A stretch of DNA of 36,821 nucleotides from Enterocloster asparagiformis (lineage in GTDB: Bacteria > Bacillota > Clostridia > Lachnospirales > Lachnospiraceae), in assembly GCA_018380885.1 (NCBI GenBank), contig JAGZSY010000045.1, forward strand, positions 1 to 36,821, in the 5' to 3' direction. Below the pieces are notes generated by a model, which was not told the origin of the DNA, searched no databases, and saw nothing but the letters and a program-made list of their open reading frames with translations. Position numbers and translations under genes: made by a program. Every line of letters begins with the position of its first letter. Position 1 is the stretch's first letter. Positions 1 to 6,950 of this stretch are shown here, in pieces.

Positions 1-837
1 GGCCGCCAACATCTCGCGGATCACCGCCTCATACACCGGCTTCAGATCTCTATCAGCTTCGATAATAGACAGTTTGTTGATAGCATTGACCTGGTTTTTC
101 GTGGCCCCTGCCGTCGCAGCCTCCCCTCTGGCTCTGGAAACGCGCTGATCCAACCGGCAGGGGCGCTTGCAGTTAAGCCTCTCATAACTCTCCGTCCTTA
201 CTGCCCGGTGTCGCTCTTGGGAACTGCCTATGTATAAGTAGCCCTCACTCTCTGCGATTGCAGACAGGCTTTCATTCACCCATTCGCGGAAACTCTTTTC
301 TACCGGCTTCGCCAGGGCCTGGGCAATTACTTTCTGATTCTCCTTGACCTGCTCCAACTCCGCCCCCTGGCGTTCCTGCTCTCTGGCCTGCCGCTTCTGT
401 TCCAATTCCTGGCGGGAAATATTCTCTGCCAACTGAAGCATGAGCTGTGTTCCTGGATTTAGCTGGCTACGATCAATGGCTGCTTCCTTCACCCGCTCCT
501 CCAGCTGGGCGAAATACTCCCGGGCCTGCTCTGCCTTTTCACCGTTTCCTTTTACGGAGAGCTTCTTTGCAAAATGGGCTGTGAGTCTTGCGTCTTTTGA
601 CGCTTGTCCACCGCATTCAACATTTGTGTTGAATGGAAAATAATCAATTCCCTCCTCAGCAAATTCATTTTCCAAAATATTGCTACGGAACCACCTCGCA
701 TAAACCGCTGTATTCAGCTCCAAAAACTCATACAACCTTTTTGCCGTGGTCATCCCGTTCTCGTCTACCCCCAACGCGATCTCAATCGGCGTCAGGTGAG
801 ATGTGTCCGTAAAACTCTGAGTCATAATCTCGTTCAT
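1..837 (-). CDS. Phage antirepressor, AntA/AntB family (C-terminus outside window)
   Basis: The reading frame opens at ATG 837-835 and stays open to the window edge, giving 279 codons without a stop. The gene is therefore cut at its 3' end. An AGGAGGGAG ribosome binding site lies just upstream at about 848-856. Residues of roughly 20-90 resemble the AntA/AntB antirepressor domain (MTTAKRLYEFLEL, then YARWFRSNILENEF and an EGIDYF motif). A Gln/Glu-rich, probably coiled-coil stretch follows, and then a C-terminal part resembling phage regulatory proteins of the ORF6C type. Antirepressors of this family inactivate or bypass the prophage repressor and allow lytic genes to be expressed. Its place downstream of the Cro-like gene, on the early lytic strand, fits that role. 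The family call is from remembered motifs; the target repressor is inferred to be the one at 1231. Confidence 0.8.
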   Translation of the reverse strand, partial: MNEIMTQSFTDTSHLTPIEIALGVDENGMTTAKRLYEFLELNTAVYARWFRSNILENEFAEEGIDYFPFNTNVECGGQASKDARLTAHFAKKLSVKGNGEKAEQAREYFAQLEERVKEAAIDRSQLNPGTQLMLQLAENISRQELEQKRQAREQERQGAELEQVKENQKVIAQALAKPVEKSFREWVNESLSAIAESEGYLYIGSSQERHRAVRTESYERLNCKRPCRLDQRVSRARGEAATAGATKNQVNAINKLSIIEADRDLKPVYEAVIREMLAA

Positions 838-861
838 CCTATCCTTTCTCCCTCCTTAAAT

Positions 862-1092
862 TTATGTTGTCATTTTGTCTACATTTGGCGCAAAAAAAAT
901 ATCTTCGCGCATTTTCAAGGATGTAATATTTAACAACTCGCACAATTTCTTTATTTCATTTGCCTTAAACTGACTTTCATTATTTATCTTTTTCTGAAAG
1001 CCAAAATAAGATAGTCCGAGCTGTTCTGCAATCCAGCCCTTTTTTAAGCCGGATCCCTTGATTAACTCATTCAACATTCCTGTATCTGTCAC
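862..1092 (-). CDS. Small Cro-like DNA-binding protein of the lysis/lysogeny switch
   Basis: This 76-residue protein starts at GTG 1092-1090 behind a strong AAGGAGGTAAG site. It is transcribed divergently from the repressor. Residues about 8-50 look like a short helix-turn-helix of the XRE/Cro kind (LIKGSGLKKGWIAEQLGLS, then FQKKINNESQFKANEIKKLCELL). Size, orientation and position match a Cro protein that would bind the same operators as the repressor. Its last codons contain an exact 18-bp copy of the operator-like sequence at 1114-1131. No other domain is visible. The function is inferred from context. Confidence 0.75.
   Translation of the reverse strand: MTDTGMLNELIKGSGLKKGWIAEQLGLSYFGFQKKINNESQFKANEIKKLCELLNITSLKMREDIFFAPNVDKMTT
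869..886. promoter_or_regulatory. Operator-like copy inside the 3' end of the Cro-like gene
   Basis: The 18 bases GTCATTTTGTCTACATTT are identical to positions 1114-1131. They fall in the last codons of the Cro-like gene, about 30-50 bases upstream of the antirepressor start. A repressor bound here could block transcription entering the antirepressor gene. Binding is inferred from the exact repetition only. Confidence 0.45.
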
Positions 1093-1113
1093 CGTCTTAC
1101 CTCCTTTCTTGTA

Positions 1114-1131
1114 GTCATTTTGTCTACATTT
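1114..1131. promoter_or_regulatory. Operator-like site at the start of the early lytic transcript
   Basis: This is the second exact copy of the 18-base sequence found at 869-886. It lies immediately downstream of the -10 box of the minus-strand promoter (1140-1135), so it covers the expected transcription start. Related but degenerate sequences occur at 1158-1168 and, in the other orientation, at 1182-1198. A set of three or more sites between divergent repressor and Cro genes is the usual layout of a phage switch. Confidence 0.55.
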
Positions 1132-1134
1132 TGT

Positions 1135-1163
1135 ATCATACCCTCATGTTCAAAAAATGTCAA
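1135..1163 (-). promoter_or_regulatory. Early lytic promoter for the Cro-like gene and antirepressor
   Basis: On the minus strand there is a perfect TTGACA -35 box (1163-1158), a 17-base spacer and a TATGAT -10 box (1140-1135). The start would be near 1128, inside the operator-like repeat, giving a leader of about 36 bases before GTG 1092. Confidence 0.75.
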
Positions 1164-1181
1164 CATATTTTTTACTTTTTG

Positions 1182-1210
1182 TTGAATTTTTTTCTACTCC
1201 ATGATATTAT
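1182..1210 (+). promoter_or_regulatory. Repressor maintenance promoter
   Basis: TTGAAT (1182-1187), a 17-base spacer and TATTAT (1205-1210) form a good sigma-A promoter. The -10 box overlaps an in-frame ATG at 1201, which shows that the upstream ATG is not the start of the repressor. Transcription would begin near 1217, just ahead of the GGAGGT site at 1219-1224. Confidence 0.7.
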
Positions 1211-1230
1211 TACCTTATGGAGGTGCTAAA

Positions 1231-1881
1231 ATGGAAATAGGAGAAAGAATCAAAAAACGTCGAGAAGAATTAGGAATGTCTCAGGAAGAGTTAGCACAAA
1301 AAGCAGGGTACAAATCGCGCTCATCAATTAATAAAATAGAAGTGGACGGTAGAGGACTACCTCAATCTAAAATCTCCGCTATAGCAAAGGCTCTGGACAC
1401 TACCCCAGCTTATATAATGGGCTGGGAAGAAAACTATTATCTGGGTGAAAATCTCCAGCGCATCTTCCGAATTTTGAGTAAGGAATTCGAGGTATCCGAA
1501 AACGAGCTTATCCGCTGCTTCTTTTCCGAAGATTTTGACGATTTGCTGCCTTCTAAAAAGTTCATAACCCTTGACAATATGAGACACGCACTGACAGAAT
1601 ACCTTGCAAAGCATGATCAGGATAAAAAAGAAGCTTTAAATTCTAAAGAACATGATCATATTAAAAAATATCGCGCGTTAGACAACCATGGTCAAGAACT
1701 CATCGATACCATATTAGCTAAAGAATATGAGCGCTGTGTGGCATATAAAGGCAATATCGTTTCTATGCCTGACTACCTCATGCCGCAGGCTGCCCATGAG
1801 CGCACCGACATAGAAGTAACTGATGAAATGCGCAAACATGACGATGACATCATGGATAACGATGACTTCTGGAATAAATAG
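1231..1881 (+). CDS. Phage repressor, XRE family (CI/ImmR type)
   Basis: The 216-residue protein starts at ATG 1231 behind GGAGGT (1219-1224). An upstream in-frame ATG at 1201 lies inside the promoter and is rejected. Residues 1-65 are a classic XRE helix-turn-helix (IGERIKKRREELGMSQEELA, then SRSSINKIEVDGRGLP and the ending TTPAYIMGWEEN). The C-terminal half carries the HIKKYRALDNHGQELIDTIL segment common in phage repressors of Clostridia. There is no S24/LexA-type self-cleavage domain. The next gene encodes an ImmA-like protease, so inactivation probably works as in the ImmR/ImmA pairs of ICEBs1 and relatives, by proteolysis in trans. It should maintain lysogeny by repressing the minus-strand early promoter. 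Confidence 0.85.
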   Translation: MEIGERIKKRREELGMSQEELAQKAGYKSRSSINKIEVDGRGLPQSKISAIAKALDTTPAYIMGWEENYYLGENLQRIFRILSKEFEVSENELIRCFFSEDFDDLLPSKKFITLDNMRHALTEYLAKHDQDKKEALNSKEHDHIKKYRALDNHGQELIDTILAKEYERCVAYKGNIVSMPDYLMPQAAHERTDIEVTDEMRKHDDDIMDNDDFWNK

Positions 1882-1895
1882 GGGGTTAATCGCCT

Positions 1896-2366
1896 TTGAC
1901 TTATGATGAATTACTGATAGAAGCTGACAAAGAAGGGCTGATTGTAAAAGAGGTTCCCCTACAATCTGGGGATGGCCGATGTCGTGGCCGCCGGATCGCT
2001 ATCCGCCAGGATATCCCAACGCTGAAAAAGAAGGCTGATGTGCTTGCAGAGGAAATGGGACATTACCATACTACCGTAGGCCGGATCATTGAACAGGATT
2101 GTGCTGAGGCTAGGAAGCAGGAACGTGAGGCGCGGCTGTGGGCTTACAAGGTGCAGCTTCCGCTCCTAGATATCGTCAGGGCCTACCAAGCGCATTGTCA
2201 CAATATCGTTGAAATGTCCGATTTTCTCAATATTTCCGAGGATACAATCAAGGAGGCGTTGGAGCTGTATCGCCAGAAATATGGACGCGGAACATCTGTC
2301 CTGGGGGATTACTATATACAGTTTGAGCCTTACCTGGATGTGTTTGAGTATTACAAGATCGATTAA
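1896..2366 (+). CDS. ImmA/IrrE-like metallo-endopeptidase of the phage immunity module
   Basis: This 156-residue protein starts at TTG 1896, 14 bases after the repressor stop, behind an AGGGGG site. Residues 50-60 read LAEEMGHYHTT, the form that the HExxH zinc motif takes in many phage ImmA proteins: E53 is the catalytic glutamate, H56 a zinc ligand, and the first histidine position is occupied by E52. A downstream EARLWA segment near residue 80 fits the third-ligand region. The protein probably cleaves the preceding repressor when the lysogen is induced. Co-transcription with the repressor is suggested by the short gap. A reader should note the missing first histidine; it is common in this subgroup, but activity is not proven. 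Confidence 0.75.
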   Translation: MTYDELLIEADKEGLIVKEVPLQSGDGRCRGRRIAIRQDIPTLKKKADVLAEEMGHYHTTVGRIIEQDCAEARKQEREARLWAYKVQLPLLDIVRAYQAHCHNIVEMSDFLNISEDTIKEALELYRQKYGRGTSVLGDYYIQFEPYLDVFEYYKID

Positions 2367-2386
2367 TATAGCATAGGAGGATACAT

Positions 2387-3091
2387 ATGAAAAAACAATT
2401 TCTTATTTTAGTTTTGTTAGCCTGCTCTATAACCGCGTGTAATGCCGGGGTCACTCAGGATGAGTTTGAATCAGTATCCGAGGAAGCTGCTAAATACAGT
2501 AGTCAGGCCGCGGAAATGGCCAGTAGATACTATGACCAGCAAAAAGAAAATAGAGACCTCACAAGCCAGATTAATTCGGTAAAATATGAGTTTGATAAAT
2601 ACAAAGAATCTATGTCTGAATATGAGGGGGTTGCTACGGCTGAAGCTCAGGCCAGACAAATTGAAGCCGAATCTATAGCCGCATCCAAAGCCGCAGAAGA
2701 AGAAGCGGTTCTCGCAGCGTCCCGAGCTCAGAAGGAAGAAGAACGAAAAGTCGCAGAAGAAGAAAAGAAACATGAATACGAGACTGGCATCACCTATGAG
2801 CAGTTGGCCAGGAACCCCGATGATTTCAAAAATAAAAAAATAAAATTTTCTGGGACAGTTTTGCAGGTGCTTGAAGGAAGTGGAAAAAACAATCAAATTA
2901 GGCTAGCTGTTAATGATGACTATGGCGACATCTTATTCTGCGAATATGACAAGAATATTGTTTCCTCCAGGATACTGGAAGATGACCATATAACTGTCTA
3001 TGGAACATCCTATGGATTATATAGTTATACATCAACCATGGGGTCTACAATAACAATTCCGTCAGCGATACTCGACAAAATAGACCAATAG
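2387..3091 (+). CDS. Lipoprotein with coiled coil and C-terminal OB-like domain
   Basis: The 234-residue product starts at ATG 2387 behind AGGAGG. It has a lipoprotein signal peptide with the lipobox SITAC and Cys18 as the lipid-modified residue. Residues about 25-125 are rich in Glu, Ala, Lys and Ser and look like a long coiled coil. Residues about 130-234 (ITYEQLARNPDDFKNKKIKF and on to TITIPSAILDKI) resemble the OB-type domain often seen in Firmicute lipoproteins and annotated as tRNA_anti-like. It sits on the lysogeny strand between the immunity genes and integrase, so it is probably expressed in the lysogen and exposed outside the membrane. A role in superinfection exclusion or host surface change is possible but only inferred. 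Confidence 0.7.
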   Translation: MKKQFLILVLLACSITACNAGVTQDEFESVSEEAAKYSSQAAEMASRYYDQQKENRDLTSQINSVKYEFDKYKESMSEYEGVATAEAQARQIEAESIAASKAAEEEAVLAASRAQKEEERKVAEEEKKHEYETGITYEQLARNPDDFKNKKIKFSGTVLQVLEGSGKNNQIRLAVNDDYGDILFCEYDKNIVSSRILEDDHITVYGTSYGLYSYTSTMGSTITIPSAILDKIDQ

Positions 3092-3102
3092 GTTTTATAT
3101 AA

Positions 3103-3133
3103 TAAAAGCCCCAGGAGCTGCAACTCCCAGGGC
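3103..3133 (-). terminator. Hairpin with U-tract facing the minus strand
   Basis: GCCCCAGGAG (3108-3117) and CTCCCAGGGC (3124-3133) form two four-pair helices around a two-base mismatch, with a six-base loop. On the minus strand it is followed by TTTTATTATAT. It could stop antisense transcription from entering the immunity region, and may also mark the end of the lipoprotein transcript. Confidence 0.4.
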
Positions 3134-3157
3134 CATTCAGCAACCGTCAACCATAAA

Positions 3158-3198
3158 GGATACCGGCCACCACATCATCTTTATTATACCCGGTATCC
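3158..3198. repeat. 9-bp inverted repeat upstream of the integrase
   Basis: GGATACCGG (3158-3166) pairs perfectly with CCGGTATCC (3190-3198) across a 23-base AT-rich loop. It lies about 50 bases upstream of the integrase start. It may be a leader structure or a protein-binding site controlling the integrase. No U-tract follows, so a terminator is unlikely. Confidence 0.5.
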
Positions 3199-3249
3199 TT
3201 CCCAAAGTGAACCCTGAACAGAACAGACGTTCTAAAGGAGGATATAACT

Positions 3250-4392
3250 ATGCCAAGACGCCCCAAACACCCCAGGCTGCCCAATGGCTACGGCTCGATC
3301 CGCTACCTGGGCAAGAGCCGCAAAAATCCCTATGCTGTCCACCCACCGGCCGACATCGACGGGAACCGGCCGCCGGCCATCTGCTATGTAGATGAGTGGA
3401 TGAAGGGCTTTATCGTCCTCACTGCATACAAGGCTGGCACATATATACCAGGGATGGAGGCCACGCTGGAGATCCCCAGCAGCGCCAGCTCCAAGGATCT
3501 GGAAGCCCTGGCAAGCCGTTTAATGGCCGATTACAACCGCGTCAAGGGGATTGAGCCTGAAGAGCCAGAAAAGACCTTTGCGGAGGTCTACGAGGCGTTC
3601 TACACCAATAAATTCCCCGAGGGCCACAAATATTCCAATGCCACTGTGCGCGTAACACAAGCCGCCTTCAAAAATTGCAAGTCCCTCCATGATAAAATAT
3701 TCCGCGCGTTGCGATCCGAGGACCTTCAGGCCAACCTGGACTCCTGTCCGTTGAAGCACGCCAGCCTGGAGCACATCATAAACCTGTACCATCAAATGTA
3801 TCACTATGCAGATGGTCAGAGTTGGTGTGACAAGGATTACAGCAAATTTGTGAAAATCAAGAAGGAAGATGACGATGAGCATGGAGTGCCGTTCACTTCC
3901 GACGAACTGGGCGCCCTTTGGAAAAACGTCCAGGACGAGACGGCAGAAATGGTGCTGATTATATGCTACTCTGGATGGCGGATCTCCGAGTACATCAGCC
4001 TGGTTGTGAATTTAAAAGAAAAATACTTTTTCGGTGGTATGAAAACGGAGGCCGGCGAAAACCGTACCGTGCCTATCCATTCCGCCATACTGCCATTGGT
4101 GGAGCGGAGGATGGCCAAGTATGGGAAGCTGCTTCCCTGTAGCCAAAGTGATTTCCGTGCCGATATGGAGGACTTGATCAATCGCCTTGGATTCCCCAAT
4201 GAGCCCAAGCGCACGCCGCACGACTGCCGCCATACATTTTCAAAACTTTGCGAGAAATACAAAGTGGCAGAAAATGACCGAAAGCGTATGATGGGTCATG
4301 CTTTCGGCAATGATATCACAAACCGGATATACGGGCACCGGGAACTGGAAGATTTAAGAAAAGAGATCGAAAAGATAAAAGTTAATTTGTGA
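3250..4392 (+). CDS. int: Tyrosine recombinase, phage integrase
   Basis: The 380-residue protein starts at ATG 3250 behind AAAGGAGGATATAACT. The catalytic set of tyrosine recombinases is complete: R244 (SGWRISEY), K265, H324 and R327 (HDCRHTF), H350 (MMGHAFG) and nucleophile Y361 (RIYGHRE). The N-terminal 100 residues hold a basic arm-binding-like segment (PNGYGSIRYLGKSRKNP), and the middle about 105-205 a SAM-like core-binding domain. It would catalyse insertion and excision of the element. As the last gene of the element it points to an attachment site in the following intergenic region, with the rest of the element lying left of the window. Confidence 0.93.
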   Translation: MPRRPKHPRLPNGYGSIRYLGKSRKNPYAVHPPADIDGNRPPAICYVDEWMKGFIVLTAYKAGTYIPGMEATLEIPSSASSKDLEALASRLMADYNRVKGIEPEEPEKTFAEVYEAFYTNKFPEGHKYSNATVRVTQAAFKNCKSLHDKIFRALRSEDLQANLDSCPLKHASLEHIINLYHQMYHYADGQSWCDKDYSKFVKIKKEDDDEHGVPFTSDELGALWKNVQDETAEMVLIICYSGWRISEYISLVVNLKEKYFFGGMKTEAGENRTVPIHSAILPLVERRMAKYGKLLPCSQSDFRADMEDLINRLGFPNEPKRTPHDCRHTFSKLCEKYKVAENDRKRMMGHAFGNDITNRIYGHRELEDLRKEIEKIKVNL

Positions 4393-4680
4393 CTTTATTG
4401 TGACCAATAAACCCTAATAACCTAGTAGAAAGTGGTAGACTGTAGAAGATATTAAAACCCCGCAAACCCGCGTAAAATCGTTGTTTTCAGGCTATTTTCT
4501 GCCTACTATCTACCAATCTCTGAATCGTCTTTATTTAATACAAAATTAACATTTTGGTCACACTTTTTCCAGTAATATCAAGGGTTTCAGGGTTTTCGGG
4601 GGTGTCTTTCAGCCGTCAAAAAAACAGACAAATCTCCTTTTTTTGCCACTCCATAATCCCCCGGACTGCCACCATATTTC
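4393..4680. other. Gene-free stretch after the integrase, probable attachment-site side
   Basis: No coding region is convincing here. TGTGACCAA (4399-4407) and TTGGTCACA (4554-4562) form a 9-bp inverted repeat about 147 bases apart. Between them GTAGA-type short repeats recur in both orientations (for example 4424-4447 and, inverted, near 4503-4513). Such features suit integrase arm sites near attR or attL. The att core itself cannot be identified because the other end of the element is outside the window. Confidence 0.35.
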
Positions 4681-4716
4681 CAAGTCAAATCCGCCGGGGC
4701 CGGCCAAACCGCTCCA

Positions 4717-4880
4717 CCCCCCGCAGGCGCCTCCCCTCTGCCCGGTCTTACGGCCCACTCCCAGGGACCGAGCCAGTCGCCCATCCCCCGCAGCCGCCTC
4801 CCCTCTGCCCGGTCTTACGGTCCGCTCCCAGGGACCGAGCCAGTCGCCCGCCCCCCGCGGCGGCAATCCCATTGTCCCGT
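4717..4880. repeat. GC-rich tandem repeat, 67-bp unit, about 2.3 copies
   Basis: Unit 1 runs from about 4717 to 4783 and unit 2 from 4784 to 4850; a degraded third unit starts near 4851. Units 1 and 2 differ at only a few positions, and segments such as CTGCCCGGTCTTACGG and CCCAGGGACCGAGCCAGTCG recur exactly 67 bases apart. The repeat is pyrimidine-rich on the plus strand. Open frames across it in several phases are proline/arginine-rich artefacts of composition. Confidence 0.8.
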
Positions 4881-4980
4881 TCCCCGCAGCCGCGCCAATC
4901 GACCACTTCCCACGCCCGCCAAAACCGGACACTTATTGTTAACCAAGCACATTGCACAAAATGTATGTTCGTCTTTGGAC

Positions 4981-5095
4981 TTATCCACACTCTCCACAAT
5001 AATCCACACACATATTCCCCATTTTTATCCCCACCCGCAACCCTCCATTTTACGTCAAAATTGAGTTATGCACCGAGTTGTCCACATTATCCACA
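4981..5095 (+). promoter_or_regulatory. Cluster of DnaA boxes
   Basis: Two perfect TTATCCACA boxes occur at 4981-4989 and 5087-5095. One-mismatch boxes occur at 5000-5008 (TAATCCACA), 5025-5033 (TTATCCCCA) and 5078-5086 (TTGTCCACA). Two-mismatch candidates lie at 4990-4998 and 5066-5074. All point the same way. The next 200 bases toward hpf are AT-rich. This is far above chance for 115 bases and indicates a DnaA-binding region. No dnaA or dnaN gene is nearby, and the ribosomal operon is transcribed toward this site, so a chromosomal origin is not favoured. Confidence 0.7.
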
Positions 5096-5312
5096 TTTTT
5101 CGACCTGTTTTTCGCCTTCCCCCCCTGTCGGTTAGCAGAATCTTAATTTTTGTACAGTTCTCATAAACTTAACAATTTCAAAATTAAATACAGGCATTTC
5201 TCTTGACATTTCGGGAACACTTCTAATAGGAATGCAATCGCTTTTTTCTCCGCTCAAAGCGCATTTTTAGAAAAAATTAAGACAAATTGTCCTAACATTT
5301 AATTGAATTCGA

Positions 5313-5341
5313 TTGTATTTTCGGAATAAATATGATATAAT
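5313..5341 (+). promoter_or_regulatory. hpf promoter with extended -10
   Basis: TTGTAT (5313-5318), a 17-base spacer and TATAAT (5336-5341) preceded by TG at 5333-5334 form an extended -10 promoter. Transcription would start near 5348, leaving a short leader that contains the AAAGGAG site before ATG 5372. Confidence 0.75.
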
Positions 5342-5371
5342 TACCCTATCTCAAGAAAAGGAGTTGATTGT

Positions 5372-5902
5372 ATGCGTTATACCATAACAGGACGAAATAT
5401 TGAGGTAACTCCAGGTTTGAAGGCCGCCATCGAAAAGAAAATCGGAAAATTGGAACACTTCTTCACACCGGACACCGAAGTGATTGTAGCGCTCAGCGCC
5501 CAGAAAGACCGGCAGAAGATTGAGGTGACAATTCCCGTAAAGGGCAACACCATCCGTGCCGAGGAATCCAGCAGCGATATGTATGTCTCCATCGATCTGG
5601 TGGAAGAGGTGATCGAACGCCAGATCAGACGCTATAGAAAGAAACTGATTGACAAGAAACAGGCTGCGCTCTCATTCTCCCAGGCGTTTATCGACGAGGA
5701 AGAGGACGAGCAGGAGGACGATATCCGCATCGTCAAGACCAAGAAGTTCGCCATCAAGCCCACCATTCCCGAGGAAGCCTGCTTACAGATGGAAATGCTG
5801 GGACACAGCTTCTACGTATTCCTCAATTCCGACACCGACCAGGTGAACGTGGTGTACAAGCGTAAGAACGGCACTTATGGACTGATTGAACCGGAGTTCT
5901 GA
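5372..5902 (+). CDS. hpf: Ribosome hibernation promoting factor, long form
   Basis: The 176-residue length and two-domain build identify the long HPF that dimerises 70S ribosomes into inactive 100S particles in Firmicutes. Residues 1 to about 100 are the S30AE domain (MRYTITGRNIEVTPGLKAAI, basic helix RQIRRYRKKLIDKK). An acidic linker (DEEEDEQEDD) follows, and residues about 120-176 are the C-terminal dimerisation domain (KPTIPEEACLQMEMLGHSFY, ending NGTYGLIEP). It has its own extended -10 promoter and terminator and is therefore a single-gene unit. In many relatives hpf lies upstream of secA; here secA does not follow. Confidence 0.95.
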   Translation: MRYTITGRNIEVTPGLKAAIEKKIGKLEHFFTPDTEVIVALSAQKDRQKIEVTIPVKGNTIRAEESSSDMYVSIDLVEEVIERQIRRYRKKLIDKKQAALSFSQAFIDEEEDEQEDDIRIVKTKKFAIKPTIPEEACLQMEMLGHSFYVFLNSDTDQVNVVYKRKNGTYGLIEPEF

Positions 5903-5915
5903 TAAAGCATAACAA

Positions 5916-5950
5916 ACACCCGAAGGGTTTACCGCCCTTCGGGTGTTTTT
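5916..5950 (+). terminator. Intrinsic terminator of hpf
   Basis: A perfect 12-bp stem, ACACCCGAAGGG (5916-5927) with CCCTTCGGGTGT (5935-5946), encloses a 7-base loop and is followed by a T-run. It starts 14 bases after the hpf stop codon. It may also stop the convergent gene ending at 5996. Confidence 0.92.
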
Positions 5951-5995
5951 AATTGTCTGCGGCGGAAGGCCCGCAGGCCGCCTGCCTCCCCAGCT

Positions 5996-6901
5996 CTATG
6001 CGGTTTTATTGTTCCTCTCGATAAAAAACATCCACACTGCCATGGCGCAGATAACCCCGTACCCCAGCCAGCTGTACACGTCCGGCAGCTGGCCGAACAG
6101 GAAAAATCCCAGGATGGCGGAAAAGACAATCTGCGAGTAATCATAAACCGAGATGTCCCGGGCCGGCGCGTAGCAGTAGGCTGCCGTTATGCCGAACTGG
6201 CCGCCCGTGGCCGCTACGCCGGCCATCAGCAGGCTGCCCAGCTGCCAGGCTGTCATGGAGTGGTAGTTCAGGATAAATACAGGGAGCAGCATCAGCGTGG
6301 AAAAGCCGGAGAAGAAGCACACGATAAAGGGGCCCGCCTCCCCGCGCTTGCCCAGGATTCGGACAAAGGTATAGGCGATCCCGGCGCCCATCCCCCCCAG
6401 CAGCCCGACCACCGCAGCCGGATTCTGGAAATCAAATCCCGTGGGCTTGATGATCAGCAGGCTGCCCGCAAAGGCGCCGAACACCGCAAGGGCCTGCTTC
6501 ACGGAAAGGCTTTCCTTTAAGATCAGCATGCTGAACAGGATTGCAAAAAACGGCGACATCTTGTTCAGCATGGAGGCGTCCGCCAGCACCAAATGGTCCA
6601 CCGCGTAGAAATTGCACATCATGCCCACCAGTCCGAACGTAGACCGGCAGATGAGCAGCAGCAGATTGGACCTCTTGCCCGAAAAGCCCACGCCCTTACG
6701 CGCCATCACAAGCCAGGCCACGAAAAACGCGATTAGGTTGCGGAAAAATACCTTTTGCAGGGAGGGCAAATCCCCTGCGGCCTTGATAAACACATTCATC
6801 AGGGCAAAGCAAAAGGCGGACAGCACAATGCAGGCGATGCCCTTGTGCCGGTCCCGGATCATCTTCTCTCTCAATTCTTCCCGGTTCAATCTCTCTTCCA
6901 T
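5996..6901 (-). CDS. DMT-superfamily (EamA) membrane transporter
   Basis: I place the start at ATG 6901-6899, behind AAAGAGG, giving 301 residues. A GTG 18 bases upstream (6919) lacks a site. The protein is a ten-helix membrane protein made of two EamA repeats; the first begins GIACIVLSAFCFALMNVFIK and contains LADASMLNKMSPFFAILFSM, a typical EamA helix. The second half contains YSQIVFSAILGFFLFGQLPD. Members export metabolites such as amino acids, nucleosides or drugs; the substrate cannot be told from sequence. It lies downstream of the NlpC/P60 gene across a hairpin and converges with hpf. Confidence 0.88.
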   Translation of the reverse strand: MEERLNREELREKMIRDRHKGIACIVLSAFCFALMNVFIKAAGDLPSLQKVFFRNLIAFFVAWLVMARKGVGFSGKRSNLLLLICRSTFGLVGMMCNFYAVDHLVLADASMLNKMSPFFAILFSMLILKESLSVKQALAVFGAFAGSLLIIKPTGFDFQNPAAVVGLLGGMGAGIAYTFVRILGKRGEAGPFIVCFFSGFSTLMLLPVFILNYHSMTAWQLGSLLMAGVAATGGQFGITAAYCYAPARDISVYDYSQIVFSAILGFFLFGQLPDVYSWLGYGVICAMAVWMFFIERNNKTA

Positions 6902-6950
6902 TTTTAAAACCTCTTTCACTTTATTGCGGAGCTGCCCGCACTCAACAAGA

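Noticed and set aside
1201..1230. Upstream ATG for the phage repressor
   Set aside because: The ATG overlaps the -10 box and precedes the ribosome binding site at 1219-1224; the conserved repressor N-terminus begins at 1231.
4554..5135. 193-residue plus-strand reading frame after the integrase
   Set aside because: It runs through the 67-bp tandem repeat and DnaA boxes, is dominated by Pro, Arg and Ser, has no ribosome binding site, and several other frames across the repeat are also open because of base composition.
4981..5341. Chromosomal origin of replication
   Set aside because: DnaA boxes and AT-rich DNA fit, but dnaA, dnaN and rpmH are absent and the highly expressed ribosomal operons are read toward the site, which is contrary to normal origin-proximal orientation. 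Kept as a DnaA-box cluster.
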